A stretch of 64,000 bases of DNA from Desulfobulbus alkaliphilus (lineage in GTDB: Bacteria > Desulfobacterota > Desulfobulbia > Desulfobulbales > Desulfobulbaceae), in the NCBI RefSeq assembly GCF_016918545.1, contig NZ_JAFFQC010000009.1, forward strand, positions 1 to 64,000. Direction: 5' to 3'. Numbering within the stretch: position 1 is the first letter of the stretch; each line of letters begins with the position of its first letter. The notes under the pieces are model-generated. The model did not search any database, was not told the origin of the DNA, and saw nothing but the letters and a program-made list of their open reading frames with translations. Both the position numbers and the translations under genes were made by a program. Positions 25,596 through 35,850 of this stretch are shown here, piece after piece.

Positions 25596-26929
25596 TCAGG
25601 AAAAAAACAGATTTCAATCGCCGACAGATTTTGCAATTGATGGGACTTGGCGCAGCAACACTGCTGACCAGCCGCTTCCTGACCGGTTGCGCCGTCAGCC
25701 CGGTCACGGGTGAACGGCATCTGATGATGATCTCGGAAAGTCAGGAAATCAGTTTGGACCGGCAGCAATCGCCGCATCAGTTTTCCGCGGATTACGGAGT
25801 TGTTCAAGACAGAAATCTTAATGCCTATATTGATGGCATAGGACGCCAAATTGCCGCCAACTCCCACCGACCGCAGATGCCCTTTTCTTTTCGGGCCGTT
25901 AATGCCGCGTACATCAATGCCTATGCTTTTCCTGGCGGATCGATTGCCGTAACCCGGGGAATTCTGGTGGAACTGGAAAGCGAGGCTGCTCTGGCAGCTT
26001 TGTTAGGCCACGAAATCGGTCATGTCTGCGCCCGACATTCCGCCCGACAGGTCAGCAAAGGTCTGCTCGCTGATATTTTTGTCACCGGCGCCTCCGTAGC
26101 CACCAGCGCAGCAGGATACCAAGGAGCCACAGATCTGGTCCAAGGCCTGGGAGCATTGAGCGCCGGAGCACTGCTGGCGCGGTACAGCCGGGATAATGAA
26201 CGAGAAGCCGATGCCCTGGGCATGGCATACATGACCCGGACCGGATACAGCCCGGAAGGTATGGTGCAGCTTATGGAAATGTTGCAGCGAAGCGGCAGGA
26301 ATCAGGCAAGTGCCATCGAATTGATGTTTGCAACCCATCCGATGAGCACGGAACGGCTGACTCAGGCACGAATGGCAGCCCAGACTACGTATCAGCAATT
26401 GCAAAGATTGCCGGTATATCGGGATCGATATATGGATAACACTGCATCCGTGCGGAGGGATAAACCGCTTATAACCGCTCTTCAGCAGGGCAGTGCAGCC
26501 ATGGGGAAGAAACAGCATCAGCAAGCGGAACGGCATTTTCAAGAGGCGCTTCGCTTACGCCCGGGCGATTACGCTGCCCTGGTGATGATGGCCAAGTGCC
26601 AGCTTGTCATGGACAGGAATACAGCAGCAGAACGATATGCACTTGAAGCCACCCGGGTCTATCCGCGGGAAGCCCAAGCCCACATCATTACCGGTATAAC
26701 TTCAATCATCAACAGGAAGTACAATCAAGCCATTCACCATCTGGGAGAATACGACCGTCTCCTTCCTGGAAATCCCGAGGTTTTGTTCTATCAAGGGTAT
26801 TCATGGGAGCAGATGAACCATCGTCGCCAGGCGGCTGACCACTATATTGCCTATCTGCGGAAAAGAAATCAGGGTCAACGGGCGCAATACGCCCACAACC
26901 GGCTGAGAGAGTGGGGGTATATCCGATAA
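25592..26929 (+). CDS. M48 metallopeptidase lipoprotein with TPR repeats (BepA-like)
   Basis: A 445-residue envelope protease. The N-terminus has a twin-arginine pair (RRQILQLMG) and a lipobox LTGC (30-33), so it is probably lipidated. The zinc motif HEIGH is at 140-144 and the third ligand in NEREADALG (about 203-211). The C-terminal third is TPR-like (AERHFQEALRLRPGDYAAL, AERYALEATRVYPREAQAH). BepA-type proteins degrade misassembled outer-membrane proteins. Translationally coupled to the upstream SLOG gene, an unexpected pairing. Confidence 0.9.
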   Translation: MIRKKTDFNRRQILQLMGLGAATLLTSRFLTGCAVSPVTGERHLMMISESQEISLDRQQSPHQFSADYGVVQDRNLNAYIDGIGRQIAANSHRPQMPFSFRAVNAAYINAYAFPGGSIAVTRGILVELESEAALAALLGHEIGHVCARHSARQVSKGLLADIFVTGASVATSAAGYQGATDLVQGLGALSAGALLARYSRDNEREADALGMAYMTRTGYSPEGMVQLMEMLQRSGRNQASAIELMFATHPMSTERLTQARMAAQTTYQQLQRLPVYRDRYMDNTASVRRDKPLITALQQGSAAMGKKQHQQAERHFQEALRLRPGDYAALVMMAKCQLVMDRNTAAERYALEATRVYPREAQAHIITGITSIINRKYNQAIHHLGEYDRLLPGNPEVLFYQGYSWEQMNHRRQAADHYIAYLRKRNQGQRAQYAHNRLREWGYIR

Positions 26930-26949
26930 AAAAGTGGTCCTGTACTCAG

Positions 26950-27003
26950 TCTGGATCCATGAGCGTACACCCCAAACAACAACCAGCCGTCACGGATCCA
27001 AAG
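26950..27003 (-). repeat. MITE-like element, minimal copy
   Basis: TCTGGATCCATGAGCG at the left and CAGCCGTCACGGATCC at the right, with about 20 bp between. It sits in the convergent gap between the M48 peptidase and the histidine kinase. Confidence 0.6.
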
Positions 27004-27049
27004 GTACAGGCAATGAAGATCAGGCGCCCGTGACCACGGTTGATAAGGA

Positions 27050-29893
27050 TCAGTTGTTTTTCATGTCAAGCGCGGCCCGGACGGCAATGGCCAGACCGCG
27101 CAGGTCCACAGGTTTCATCAGTAAATCACTGGCACCGGCTTCCCTGGCTATTTCAGAATTCAGTCGATCCGAATAACCGGTACATAAAATAACCGGTATA
27201 TCAGGATATATTTGGTGGATATCTTTTATCAACTCGATACCGGTGCGTCTGGGCATGGTCTGGTCGGTGAAGACAAGATCGACTTGTTTTTCGGCGTTTT
27301 TGATCAGATCGAGAACCTTATCGGGATCGCCGGTTGTCGTGACAATATAGCCAAAATGGCTGAGCATCATTCGACATGTTTCCAGAATTTCTTTTTCGTC
27401 ATCCACCACCAGGATGTGCTCCTTTCCCATGGGAAGCGGCTCTTCACTGCTCTTGAGAACATTGTTCGCTTTTTCCTCGGTTTCCGGAAGCAGTACGGTA
27501 AAAGTGGTTCCTTTTCCCGGACTGGACTGCACCGATATTTCCCCCCCCAGTTCCCTGACGATACCATGGACCACACTGAGCCCCATCCCTGTTCCTTCTC
27601 CAGGTTTTTTGGTGGTAAAGAAAGGAGTAAAAATATGGTGAATGACATCACTGTCAATACCTTGGCCGGTATCCTGTACCACCAGGGAAACCCAGGAAGA
27701 GGCAGATCCTTTTTTTTCCCTGTCGCTGGAGATGGGGATCCGTTCAAGCCGAATGGTAAGCTGGCCGCCCTGTTCACGCATGGAATAAAAGGCATTGGCA
27801 CAGAGATTCATCACTACCTGTTGAATCTGTACCGGAGCCGCCAGGACCTGAGCATCAGCCGCCTCGATGTTTTGAACGATGGCAATAGTCGAGGGCAGGG
27901 TGGCCCGCATTAATTTCAGACTTTCCTTGATCAACGGATCCACCATAACCGGCACCTTTTCCTCGGCGGATTGGCGACTGAACGTCAGGATCTGCTGAAC
28001 GAGATCTGCGGCCCTTTTACCGCCCTTGCGGATATGAAGAAGATTGTTATGGAGATCCGTGTTCGGGGGAACCTGCAGCAGGGCCAGGTCGGTGAAGCCG
28101 ATGATACCACCGAGGATATTATTGAAGTCGTGGGCAATTCCACCGGCCAGGGTGCCGATGGCCTCCATTTTTTGAGCCTGGCGCATTCTCGATTCAACTT
28201 CAACATCATGGGTAATATCCCGCTGCACCACAATGAAGTGAGTGACCACGCTGTTGCTATCGCGAACTGGAGAAACGGTGGCTCCAGCTACAAAGAGGCT
28301 GCTGTCCCGGCGGCGATTGACAATTCGCCCTCGCCAGACCTCTCCTTGAATGACAACTTTCATCTGTTCGTCGAAATGCGCTTCCTGCTCTTTGGCCCAG
28401 AAAAGCCGCATTGGCCGCCCGAGGCATTCTTCACGATGATACCCAGTCATTTCAACCAGGGCATTATTGACATAATCAACGATCCCTGACCGGTCGGCAA
28501 TAAGAACAGCTTCCTTGACCTGCTCCACGGCCTCGGTCAAAAGACGTCGGCGCTCTTCGGCTTTTCGCTCTTCGGTGACATTCCGAATGATAACAGTACG
28601 GTGCTCTTGATCCCCCAACCGATAAGGTGCTGTAGTCATGACAATGTCACGCTGATTATTATTGAGAGTGAGAAGGATGGCCTCTTTATCATCGACAGCC
28701 GATGTCGCAGGTTTGTCGAGATTAGATACCAATGGTTCCCTGGACGTGGAATGGAGAAAATCGGTAATTAATCGACCAATCACCTGATCCACAGATGTTC
28801 CTTCCACCAAATCTGCTGCCGATTGATTCGCATAAGCAATAACACTATTTTTATCGACCAGAAAGACCCCCATCGGTACCAGGTCGAGCAGACCGACCAG
28901 GTGTTCCTTTACTACGCGAAGTTCCTGCTCCTCCTGTCTTCGAGCCGTAATACCACCTAACAACATGCCAAGCAGACCAATCGTCACCAGGGCGACCACG
29001 GTCACCACCAGCCATTGTGAGCGAAAGTCCGCCATGGCACCCAGTACCTCTCGAGCAGGGGTGACGGCAACAATGGACCAGACTTCCGGGCCAGGCAATT
29101 GCACCGGATAGATACTGGCAAACATTTTTCCCGAAAAACCTTGAGGGTCGATCAGGATATTATCGGAAAAGAGCAGAATGGCTTGTTCGCGATTGAGAAG
29201 CTTGCGCCGCAGGTTGGCCAGATCCTCGGATTTACCAGGCAGTTGATCCAGGGTGAGACCAACCAGCAGTTGCGGATCAGGGGCATGAAGTATTGTGCCT
29301 TCACCACTGATCAGCAGAACATATCCGTCCGGTTGCACAGGGAAGGATTGGAGAGAGTGGGAAAAGATTTCCTGGAACGGGAGCTGAAAAGAAAGACAGC
29401 CATCATACTCCTGGCCCCGGGGAACAGCGGCGGAAATATAAATACGATCCTCCTGCCCGGGAGAGGATATAAGATCACTGACCATTGGAGCTGGATGCTC
29501 CCTTTGTCGTCGGCAAATTTCCGTAACAGCATCCTGTTCTTTGCTGTTTTCGGCTGGTAGGGAAAAAAGGAGCGATCCCTGAGCGTCTGTCCGCTGGACC
29601 GCGACAATATCATCGGTCCGGATAGAGAGAAAATCTTCCAGAAGCACTTTACCGCTGTCTTGCATATCACGAATGGACGGCTGAACAATAAGATAAGCAA
29701 GTGCCTTTTCATAGGTGGAAAAAAAGGACTCCAGAGCTGTAGATGCCTGCCTGGAAAGCAAAAACTGTTGAGCCCGGTGGGTTTCGATGGTCTTGTTACG
29801 AACCGAGAGATAGGGTAGGTAAAACAATCCGGCAAGAATCAGAGTGACCAACAGGGGAAGAGTAATGTGCTGGTACTTGAACCATAGTTTCAT
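27050..29893 (-). CDS. Hybrid sensor histidine kinase (Cache-PAS-PAS-HisKA-HATPase-REC)
   Basis: A 947-residue membrane sensor. A first helix (about 12-30) and a second (about 290-315) bracket a periplasmic Cache-type ligand domain. Two PAS domains follow (about 325-450, 460-575), then the H-box GTLAGGIAHDFNNIL, the ATP-lid DTGQGI / GEGTGMGLSVVHGI, and a C-terminal receiver domain with ILVVDDEKEI and LVFTDQTMP. No response-regulator gene with an output domain lies next to it; the nearest regulator is the divergent LysR gene. The ligand is unknown. Confidence 0.93.
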   Translation of the reverse strand: MKLWFKYQHITLPLLVTLILAGLFYLPYLSVRNKTIETHRAQQFLLSRQASTALESFFSTYEKALAYLIVQPSIRDMQDSGKVLLEDFLSIRTDDIVAVQRTDAQGSLLFSLPAENSKEQDAVTEICRRQREHPAPMVSDLISSPGQEDRIYISAAVPRGQEYDGCLSFQLPFQEIFSHSLQSFPVQPDGYVLLISGEGTILHAPDPQLLVGLTLDQLPGKSEDLANLRRKLLNREQAILLFSDNILIDPQGFSGKMFASIYPVQLPGPEVWSIVAVTPAREVLGAMADFRSQWLVVTVVALVTIGLLGMLLGGITARRQEEQELRVVKEHLVGLLDLVPMGVFLVDKNSVIAYANQSAADLVEGTSVDQVIGRLITDFLHSTSREPLVSNLDKPATSAVDDKEAILLTLNNNQRDIVMTTAPYRLGDQEHRTVIIRNVTEERKAEERRRLLTEAVEQVKEAVLIADRSGIVDYVNNALVEMTGYHREECLGRPMRLFWAKEQEAHFDEQMKVVIQGEVWRGRIVNRRRDSSLFVAGATVSPVRDSNSVVTHFIVVQRDITHDVEVESRMRQAQKMEAIGTLAGGIAHDFNNILGGIIGFTDLALLQVPPNTDLHNNLLHIRKGGKRAADLVQQILTFSRQSAEEKVPVMVDPLIKESLKLMRATLPSTIAIVQNIEAADAQVLAAPVQIQQVVMNLCANAFYSMREQGGQLTIRLERIPISSDREKKGSASSWVSLVVQDTGQGIDSDVIHHIFTPFFTTKKPGEGTGMGLSVVHGIVRELGGEISVQSSPGKGTTFTVLLPETEEKANNVLKSSEEPLPMGKEHILVVDDEKEILETCRMMLSHFGYIVTTTGDPDKVLDLIKNAEKQVDLVFTDQTMPRRTGIELIKDIHQIYPDIPVILCTGYSDRLNSEIAREAGASDLLMKPVDLRGLAIAVRAALDMKNN

Positions 29894-30111
29894 ACTGTCG
29901 TATCCAAAAAAAAACTCTGAAATATCCTTCTATGTTTCAAGTATAGCAAATCCGGTATAGTTACAAAAATTTTAATTGACCCGGATTGGAAATGACTCAC
30001 CAACCGCTCGTTCGTCAATCGAATTGTAGTGAACAGTTCCGCTGCCAGCCTCCTGAAGCCTCAACACTAAAGGTTCTTTAACAACCACGATTCTCTCCAG
30101 GAACAGCGACC

Positions 30112-31035
30112 ATGGATATCAAAAAACTGGATGTATTCTGCAAGGTGGTGGAATTGAAAAGTTTCACTAAAGCTGCCGAGTCAGTGCGCCTCTCGCAGCC
30201 GACAGTCAGTGAACATGTACGCAGCCTGGAAAAAGAGATTGGCCAGAAGTTGATTGATCGTCTGGGCCGCGATGTCGAACCAACCCCGGTGGGCCATCTC
30301 CTTTACGGTCATGCCGTCCGCATGCTCCGCCTGCAGCAGGAAACACTGCAGGCAATCGCTGACTACCAGGGAACCTTGCGCGGAACCCTGCAAATTGGTG
30401 CCGGCACCATCCCGGGGACCTATATCCTTCCTGTCATCATCGGTTTGTTTTGCCGTCGTTATCCCGAGGTCAAACCCTCCCTTCATATCTCCGGTTCCAA
30501 AACCATTGCCGCCGGTGTTCTGGCCGGTGATTTTGACCTTGGTCTGGTTGGCGGCGTCTGGAATGAACGAGGACTGGACTGGGTCCCTGTTTTTGCTGAT
30601 ACCCTGGTCGTGGCCGTACCTCCAACCAGTTCACTGGCGTCCAGAGAATCGCTGCCCGTGGCCGAACTTTTCACACACCCCTTCATTCTGCGCGAGCCAG
30701 GTTCCGGTACCCGACGGGTTGTTGCCGGGATGTTCGATCAGCAGGGGTTACGAGAAGCGGATTTACGGGATGTTGCAATGCTGGGGAGTACCGAGGCGGT
30801 CAAGGAGGCCATCAAGGCGGGACTGGGTTTATCAATCCTTTCTTTGCGCTCGGTCGTCGAGGAGGTCCGCCATGGTCTGATTAAAACGCTTGCCCTGGAG
30901 GATATACCCGCTGAACGCATCATTTATCTCATCCAGCGGAAAAATCGGGAACCATCACCCATCGCCGCCGCTTTTACCGCGTCGCTGTCAGCCGCTGCCC
31001 ACGAGGAGGACAAGCAATTTCCTTTACGATCATGA
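30112..31035 (+). CDS. LysR-family regulator, selenium-metabolism-associated type
   Basis: A 307-residue LysR-type regulator. The N-terminal helix-turn-helix reads MDIKKLDVFCKVVELKSFTKAAESVRLSQPTVSEHVRSLE (quoted in part: LSQPTVSEHVRSLE), followed by DRLGRDVEPTPVG, and a two-lobed effector domain (LQIGAGTIPGTYILP). From memory this N-terminus closely resembles the group labelled selenium metabolism-associated LysR regulator in deltaproteobacterial genomes. That link fits the selenoprotein gene at 54.6 kb but is not proven. It is divergent from the histidine kinase. Confidence 0.85.
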   Translation: MDIKKLDVFCKVVELKSFTKAAESVRLSQPTVSEHVRSLEKEIGQKLIDRLGRDVEPTPVGHLLYGHAVRMLRLQQETLQAIADYQGTLRGTLQIGAGTIPGTYILPVIIGLFCRRYPEVKPSLHISGSKTIAAGVLAGDFDLGLVGGVWNERGLDWVPVFADTLVVAVPPTSSLASRESLPVAELFTHPFILREPGSGTRRVVAGMFDQQGLREADLRDVAMLGSTEAVKEAIKAGLGLSILSLRSVVEEVRHGLIKTLALEDIPAERIIYLIQRKNREPSPIAAAFTASLSAAAHEEDKQFPLRS

Positions 31036-31085
31036 CCGGGTGAGTCCATTCATTCAGGGAACCAGGAAAAAAGACGGAGCAGAAC

Positions 31086-31436
31086 ATGGAGAAAATCAAC
31101 ATCGAATATCAATATGATAATCTTACAGAGTTGACAATGGGCTTGCGTCGTTTCGCTGAAGAGCGACAATGGCAACGGTTCCATAGTCCGAAAAACCTGG
31201 CAACAGCTCTGATCGTCGAGGCCGCCGAATTGCTGGAACCATTCCAGTGGCTCAGTCAAGGCGAAAGCACCTGTCTTGGTCCTGAAACCAAAGACCAAGT
31301 CGCTCTTGAGATTGCCGACGTTCTTATCTATCTGACCAGACTGGCTGACCAGCTTGACATAGACATGTTGACAGCGGTGTCGAAAAAGATGAGGTTAAAC
31401 GCCCAAAAGTACCCACCAAAAATCCTCAGCCCCTGA
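31086..31436 (+). CDS. MazG-like nucleotide pyrophosphohydrolase (dCTPase type)
   Basis: A 116-residue all-alpha hydrolase of the RS21-C6/MazG-like group that removes pyrophosphate from (d)NTPs, cleaning the nucleotide pool. The metal-binding EAAELLEPFQW and the second acidic pair EIADVLIYLTRLAD are present, with the basic C-terminal KKMRLNAQKYP typical of this clade. A 14-bp gap to the next gene suggests co-transcription. Confidence 0.9.
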   Translation: MEKINIEYQYDNLTELTMGLRRFAEERQWQRFHSPKNLATALIVEAAELLEPFQWLSQGESTCLGPETKDQVALEIADVLIYLTRLADQLDIDMLTAVSKKMRLNAQKYPPKILSP

Positions 31437-31450
31437 TATTTTCATAAGCT

Positions 31451-32536
31451 ATGCTGGAGACTGTCGACGCACTGCAGTTTTTTCTGCCGCATCTGAGCGG
31501 AGCCAGGGTGAACCCTCTAGGGCAAGGCAACATCAACGATACCTGGCTGGTGGATCTGCCCAATGGACATAAAAGGGTCCTGCAGCGTCTCCATCGCGGT
31601 GTCTTTCCCGATCCTACCGCACTCATGGCCAACATCAGATACCTGACCGAACATCTGCGGCGGATGGCCCCATCACCGCCGCTGGTCTTTTACCGGCTTC
31701 TCTCCAATCCGGAAGGCAAGGATTTGTATCTTGATCCTGCGGGATATGGCTGGCGGCTGCTGACCTATATTGACAGGACCCGGACCCTGCAGACCCTCGA
31801 GCACAGGGGACAGGCACGGGAAATCGGTTCCTTGTTGGGATCTTTTCACCACTTGACCGCAGACATCGATACCGAGATCCTCACCGACCTGTTGCCTGAT
31901 CTGCACAACACGCCCCGGTACCTGGAACAGTATGACACCTGGCGCGACACCTCAGGCAAGAGCACCCGATGGGAAAACTTCTGTCATCAGTATATCGAAC
32001 AACAACGGCCAACAGCTGACCTCCTTGAACGTAACAGACAGGAACTGACCAACCGGGTGATTCACGGAGATCCCAAGACCAGTAATGTTCTTTTTGCCGC
32101 GGAAAGGGATCAGGCTGTCAGTCTCATTGATTTTGACACAGTCAAACCCGGATTGCTTCTCCACGATCTCGGAGATTGTCTCAGGTCCTGCTGCAATCGT
32201 GAAGGCGAGGCTTGCCGGGAGCCGAGGGCAACCACTTTTGATGCTGATTATTTCCAGGCCCTGCTCACCGGCTACATGCAGTCGGCTGGTCACCTTCTTG
32301 TTTCCGCGGACCGGGCACTCCTGGTGGAGTCGGTCAAGCTCATAAGTTTTGAGCTGGGAGTGCGTTTTTTCACCGATCATCTCAACGGTAATCAATACTT
32401 CAAAGTCAAGCGTGATGGGCAGAATCTGGATCGTGCCCTGGTCCAGTTCCATCTCAACCAGTCCATCCGCGATCAGCAGGGTGATCTGGAACAGCGGTTT
32501 CGAAAGTTGTGCAGATCTGTCGAAGGATACACCTAA
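31451..32536 (+). CDS. APH-family phosphotransferase (N-acetylhexosamine 1-kinase-like)
   Basis: A 361-residue kinase-fold protein. NINDTWLVDLPNGHKRVLQRLH is the nucleotide-binding lobe, VIHGDPKTSNVLF carries the catalytic Asp, and VSLIDFDTVKPGLLLHDLGD the metal-binding Asp. The N-terminal pattern GQGNINDTW resembles sugar kinases such as N-acetylhexosamine 1-kinase more than antibiotic kinases. Substrate is not determined. Probably co-transcribed with the MazG-like gene. Confidence 0.82.
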   Translation: MLETVDALQFFLPHLSGARVNPLGQGNINDTWLVDLPNGHKRVLQRLHRGVFPDPTALMANIRYLTEHLRRMAPSPPLVFYRLLSNPEGKDLYLDPAGYGWRLLTYIDRTRTLQTLEHRGQAREIGSLLGSFHHLTADIDTEILTDLLPDLHNTPRYLEQYDTWRDTSGKSTRWENFCHQYIEQQRPTADLLERNRQELTNRVIHGDPKTSNVLFAAERDQAVSLIDFDTVKPGLLLHDLGDCLRSCCNREGEACREPRATTFDADYFQALLTGYMQSAGHLLVSADRALLVESVKLISFELGVRFFTDHLNGNQYFKVKRDGQNLDRALVQFHLNQSIRDQQGDLEQRFRKLCRSVEGYT

Positions 32537-32553
32537 CAGGATCTTTCCTTTCA

Positions 32554-32609
32554 CCTGAACCCGTGACGGCTGAAAGCTGACGCACGGACGAACGTTCCCG
32601 GATCCAAGC
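32554..32609 (+). repeat. MITE-like element, shortest copy (56 bp), TSD TTTCA
   Basis: CCTGAACCCGTGACGGCTG joined directly to GCTGACGCACGGACGAACGT and ending TCCCGGATCCAAGC. TTTCA lies on both sides (32549-32553 and 32610-32614). The whole AT-rich and palindromic interior is missing, so the minimum mobile unit may be little more than the ends. The rest of 32537-32825 shows no gene. Confidence 0.8.
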
Positions 32610-32825
32610 TTTCAGGCTCTCCACTTCAGGCCGATGAAAGTACCCGGTCCTCCTCATCCTTGCATTTGCTCGCCGCCCGGTTTATAGCTGTGGCTATGCA
32701 GTGTTCACTTCCGGTTCAAGTTCTCTGGTCAGGTAACCTCTGTCTGCATCCAGTAAACGTGTACTCCGGTTCACCTCTCCGGTACGGATATTCCGGACCG
32801 GTCACCATTGTCGATGAGGAAAGAC

Positions 32826-33254
32826 ATGATTATCAATCAAGGAAAATCCGTTGCCATAACCTATACCCTGACCCTGGATAACGGCGAAACCGTTGACAGT
32901 AATGTTGACGGGAAACCTCTCAGGTACACCCAGGGTAGCGAGGAAATTATCGCCGGCCTGGAACAGGCTCTTGAGGGGCGAAGGGCCGGTGAAACCTTTC
33001 AGGTAAGCATCGAACCCGAAAACGGTTACGGTGTTCTCTCCGAGGAGGCCTATATCCAGGTGCCTCTCCAGCATCTTCCCGAGGAAGCCCGGCAAATCGG
33101 TGCGGTCCTCACCGCGAAAGGACCGCAGGGGCAGGAGTTGCAGGGGGTTATCACCGAAGTGTCCGATGCCATGGCCACTCTTAATTTCAATCACCCCCTG
33201 GCCGGGGAAGTGCTTCATTTCGAGGTAACCGTAGTGCAGGTCGAAGAAGCATAA
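32826..33254 (+). CDS. SlyD-like FKBP-type peptidyl-prolyl isomerase
   Basis: A 142-residue cytosolic FKBP with an inserted-flap (IF) domain, as in SlyD: IINQGKSVAITYTLTLDNGE, then FQVSIEPENGYGVLSEE, then IF residues up to VITEVSDAMATLNFNHPLAGEVLHF. The NHPLAGE motif is diagnostic. The His-rich metal tail of E. coli SlyD is absent. The start at 32826 has GAGGAAAG just upstream; an ATG 18 bp earlier is less likely. Confidence 0.9.
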   Translation: MIINQGKSVAITYTLTLDNGETVDSNVDGKPLRYTQGSEEIIAGLEQALEGRRAGETFQVSIEPENGYGVLSEEAYIQVPLQHLPEEARQIGAVLTAKGPQGQELQGVITEVSDAMATLNFNHPLAGEVLHFEVTVVQVEEA

Positions 33255-34409
<1,155 letters not shown>

Positions 34410-34424
34410 TTGGAGGATTTTTCC

Positions 34425-34754
34425 ATGAATGGAGTTGCATGGGCTGCAGACGGTGCAGCAGCCGGAGGTGCTGCCACTTTTGCTCAATTTATCCCGCTCA
34501 TTCTCATTTTTGTTGTTTTTTATTTTCTTTTGATCCGGCCTCAGCAAAAAAAAGCCAAGGCGCATCAGCAGTACCTTTCCAACTTACGAAAAGGAGACAA
34601 GGTGATCACTGGTGGCGGTATCCATGGCCAGATCACCAACCTGAGCGATTCGGTCGTCACCCTTGAAATAGCCGAGGGGGTACGGGTGAAAGTCAATCGT
34701 GGTGCCATTGCCGGTTCTGCCGTTGACAACGGCAGTCAGGCGCCGGCCAGATGA
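34425..34754 (+). CDS. yajC: Preprotein translocase subunit YajC
   Basis: Small single-span membrane protein (109 residues) of the SecDF-YajC accessory complex. The helix PLILIFVVFYFLLIRPQQKK (about 22-41) with the RPQQKKAK boundary is diagnostic, followed by LRKGDKVITGGGIHGQITNL. The start at 34425 has TGGAGGA eight bases upstream. secD/secF do not follow; instead the transcript meets a terminator carrying an inserted element. Confidence 0.95.
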   Translation: MNGVAWAADGAAAGGAATFAQFIPLILIFVVFYFLLIRPQQKKAKAHQQYLSNLRKGDKVITGGGIHGQITNLSDSVVTLEIAEGVRVKVNRGAIAGSAVDNGSQAPAR

Positions 34755-34896
34755 GGGATCAGAGGCCAGTGCTGATTTTCATCGTGCATGAAAAGAAATC
34801 CGGAATGCGCCTCTGAGCCATAACCAGCCGTTCCATCGCTCCCCCTGGAAAGGATTCGGCCTTGTTCAAGCGAAGAAGGCTGAAGCTATGACCAAC

Positions 34897-34984
34897 AGGC
34901 CGCACAGCTGTGTTTTTCCTGAATCCGTGACGACCGGACGAACGCTCACGAATCCAGGTATTCATCAGCTCTGCGGCCTTTTTT
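34897..34984 (+). terminator. Intrinsic terminator of the tgt-yajC unit with an element in its loop
   Basis: Arms AGGCCGCACAGCTG (34897-34910) and CAGCTCTGCGGCCT (34966-34979) pair over 14 positions with one mismatch and are followed by TTTTTT. The loop is 55 nt because a 41-bp copy of the intergenic repeat (34918-34958) lies inside it. Without the insert the loop would be about 10 nt. Confidence 0.75.
34918..34958 (+). repeat. MITE-like element, 41-bp minimal copy in a terminator loop
   Basis: CCTGAATCCGTGACGACCGG followed directly by ACGAACGCTCACGAATCCAGG. Flanks TTTTT and TATTC match at only three of five positions, so any target duplication has decayed. The element is itself palindromic, so it likely forms its own small stem within the terminator loop. 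Confidence 0.8.
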
Positions 34985-34997
34985 ATGGAAACCGTGC

Positions 34998-35780
34998 ATG
35001 CAGGAGCTTGTATTCAGCGGTCATACCGGCGAGTATCCACTCCTGGTAACGGACGAGGATACCCTGCGCAGTCTCCGTTTCGGCAGCCAGGAACAGCAGA
35101 GCTGCATCGACCTGCGCACTCCCTGGGTCCTTCAACTGGCCTATACCCGTTGGATGATGACCGCCCTCCTGCTGCACCCCTCGCCGGAAAAATTTCTTCT
35201 CATCGGTCTGGGAGGGGGCGCCATGGCTCATTTTCTCGTCCATCACCACCCTGAGGCCCGCATCGATGCGGTGGAGAAAGATGAGCAGGTCATTCGCCTG
35301 GCCCGTGGGTATTTCAAACTCCCGGTCCGGGACGGATTCAACGTCATTCAGCAGGATGCGCTTTCTTTTCTGCAGACCTCGGATACCTCAAGGTATCATA
35401 TCGCTTTTGTCGACATATTCACTCCCGGGGCCATGGCCGGTCCTCTGTTTCTCGCTGATTTTCATCGTGCTGCTCTCAATCGCTTGTCATCGGATGGTGT
35501 CCTGGCCATCAACCTGTGGAGCGGCGACAAGCGTCTCTATGAGATGGCCCATCAAGCCGTCCGGGCTGCAAGTGGAGGTCGGCAATTGCGACTGCAGGTC
35601 CGGAAACGAAGCAACGTGATTCTCCTGGTCTTCCCCTCCGAGATCCCCAAAAAACAGATCAAGGAAGCACAAACAAACCTCCATAGGTACCAGCAGCGCT
35701 ATCAACTTGATTTTTCTGGATCCCTGAAGCGACTGCGACGCGCTCACCGCCTCGCCCGCCTGACTTCGCTGTTTCCATAA
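34998..35780 (+). CDS. Spermidine synthase-like methyltransferase-fold protein
   Basis: A 260-residue protein with the spermidine-synthase Rossmann core: FLLIGLGGGAMAHFLVHHHP (nucleotide-binding glycine loop), IDAVEKDEQVIRLARGYF (acidic residue for the adenosyl ribose), VIQQDALSFL and IAFVDIFTPG. I do not see the full polyamine-site Asp pattern of SpeE, so the acceptor may differ. No speD or other polyamine gene is nearby. Confidence 0.75.
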   Translation: MQELVFSGHTGEYPLLVTDEDTLRSLRFGSQEQQSCIDLRTPWVLQLAYTRWMMTALLLHPSPEKFLLIGLGGGAMAHFLVHHHPEARIDAVEKDEQVIRLARGYFKLPVRDGFNVIQQDALSFLQTSDTSRYHIAFVDIFTPGAMAGPLFLADFHRAALNRLSSDGVLAINLWSGDKRLYEMAHQAVRAASGGRQLRLQVRKRSNVILLVFPSEIPKKQIKEAQTNLHRYQQRYQLDFSGSLKRLRRAHRLARLTSLFP

Positions 35781-35781
35781 T

Positions 35782-35850
35782 CCTGAATCCGTGACGGCTG
35801 GACGCTTGTTTTGGATTTATCTTGCTGTAATCATCTTGTACTTTCAACAG
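35782..35850 (+). repeat. MITE-like element, left half only
   Basis: CCTGAATCCGTGACGGCTGGACGC, then TTTTGGATTTATCTTGCTGTAATCAT. The right half is missing, and the element runs into the 3' end of the radical SAM gene, whose last codons and stop lie inside it. Confidence 0.72.
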
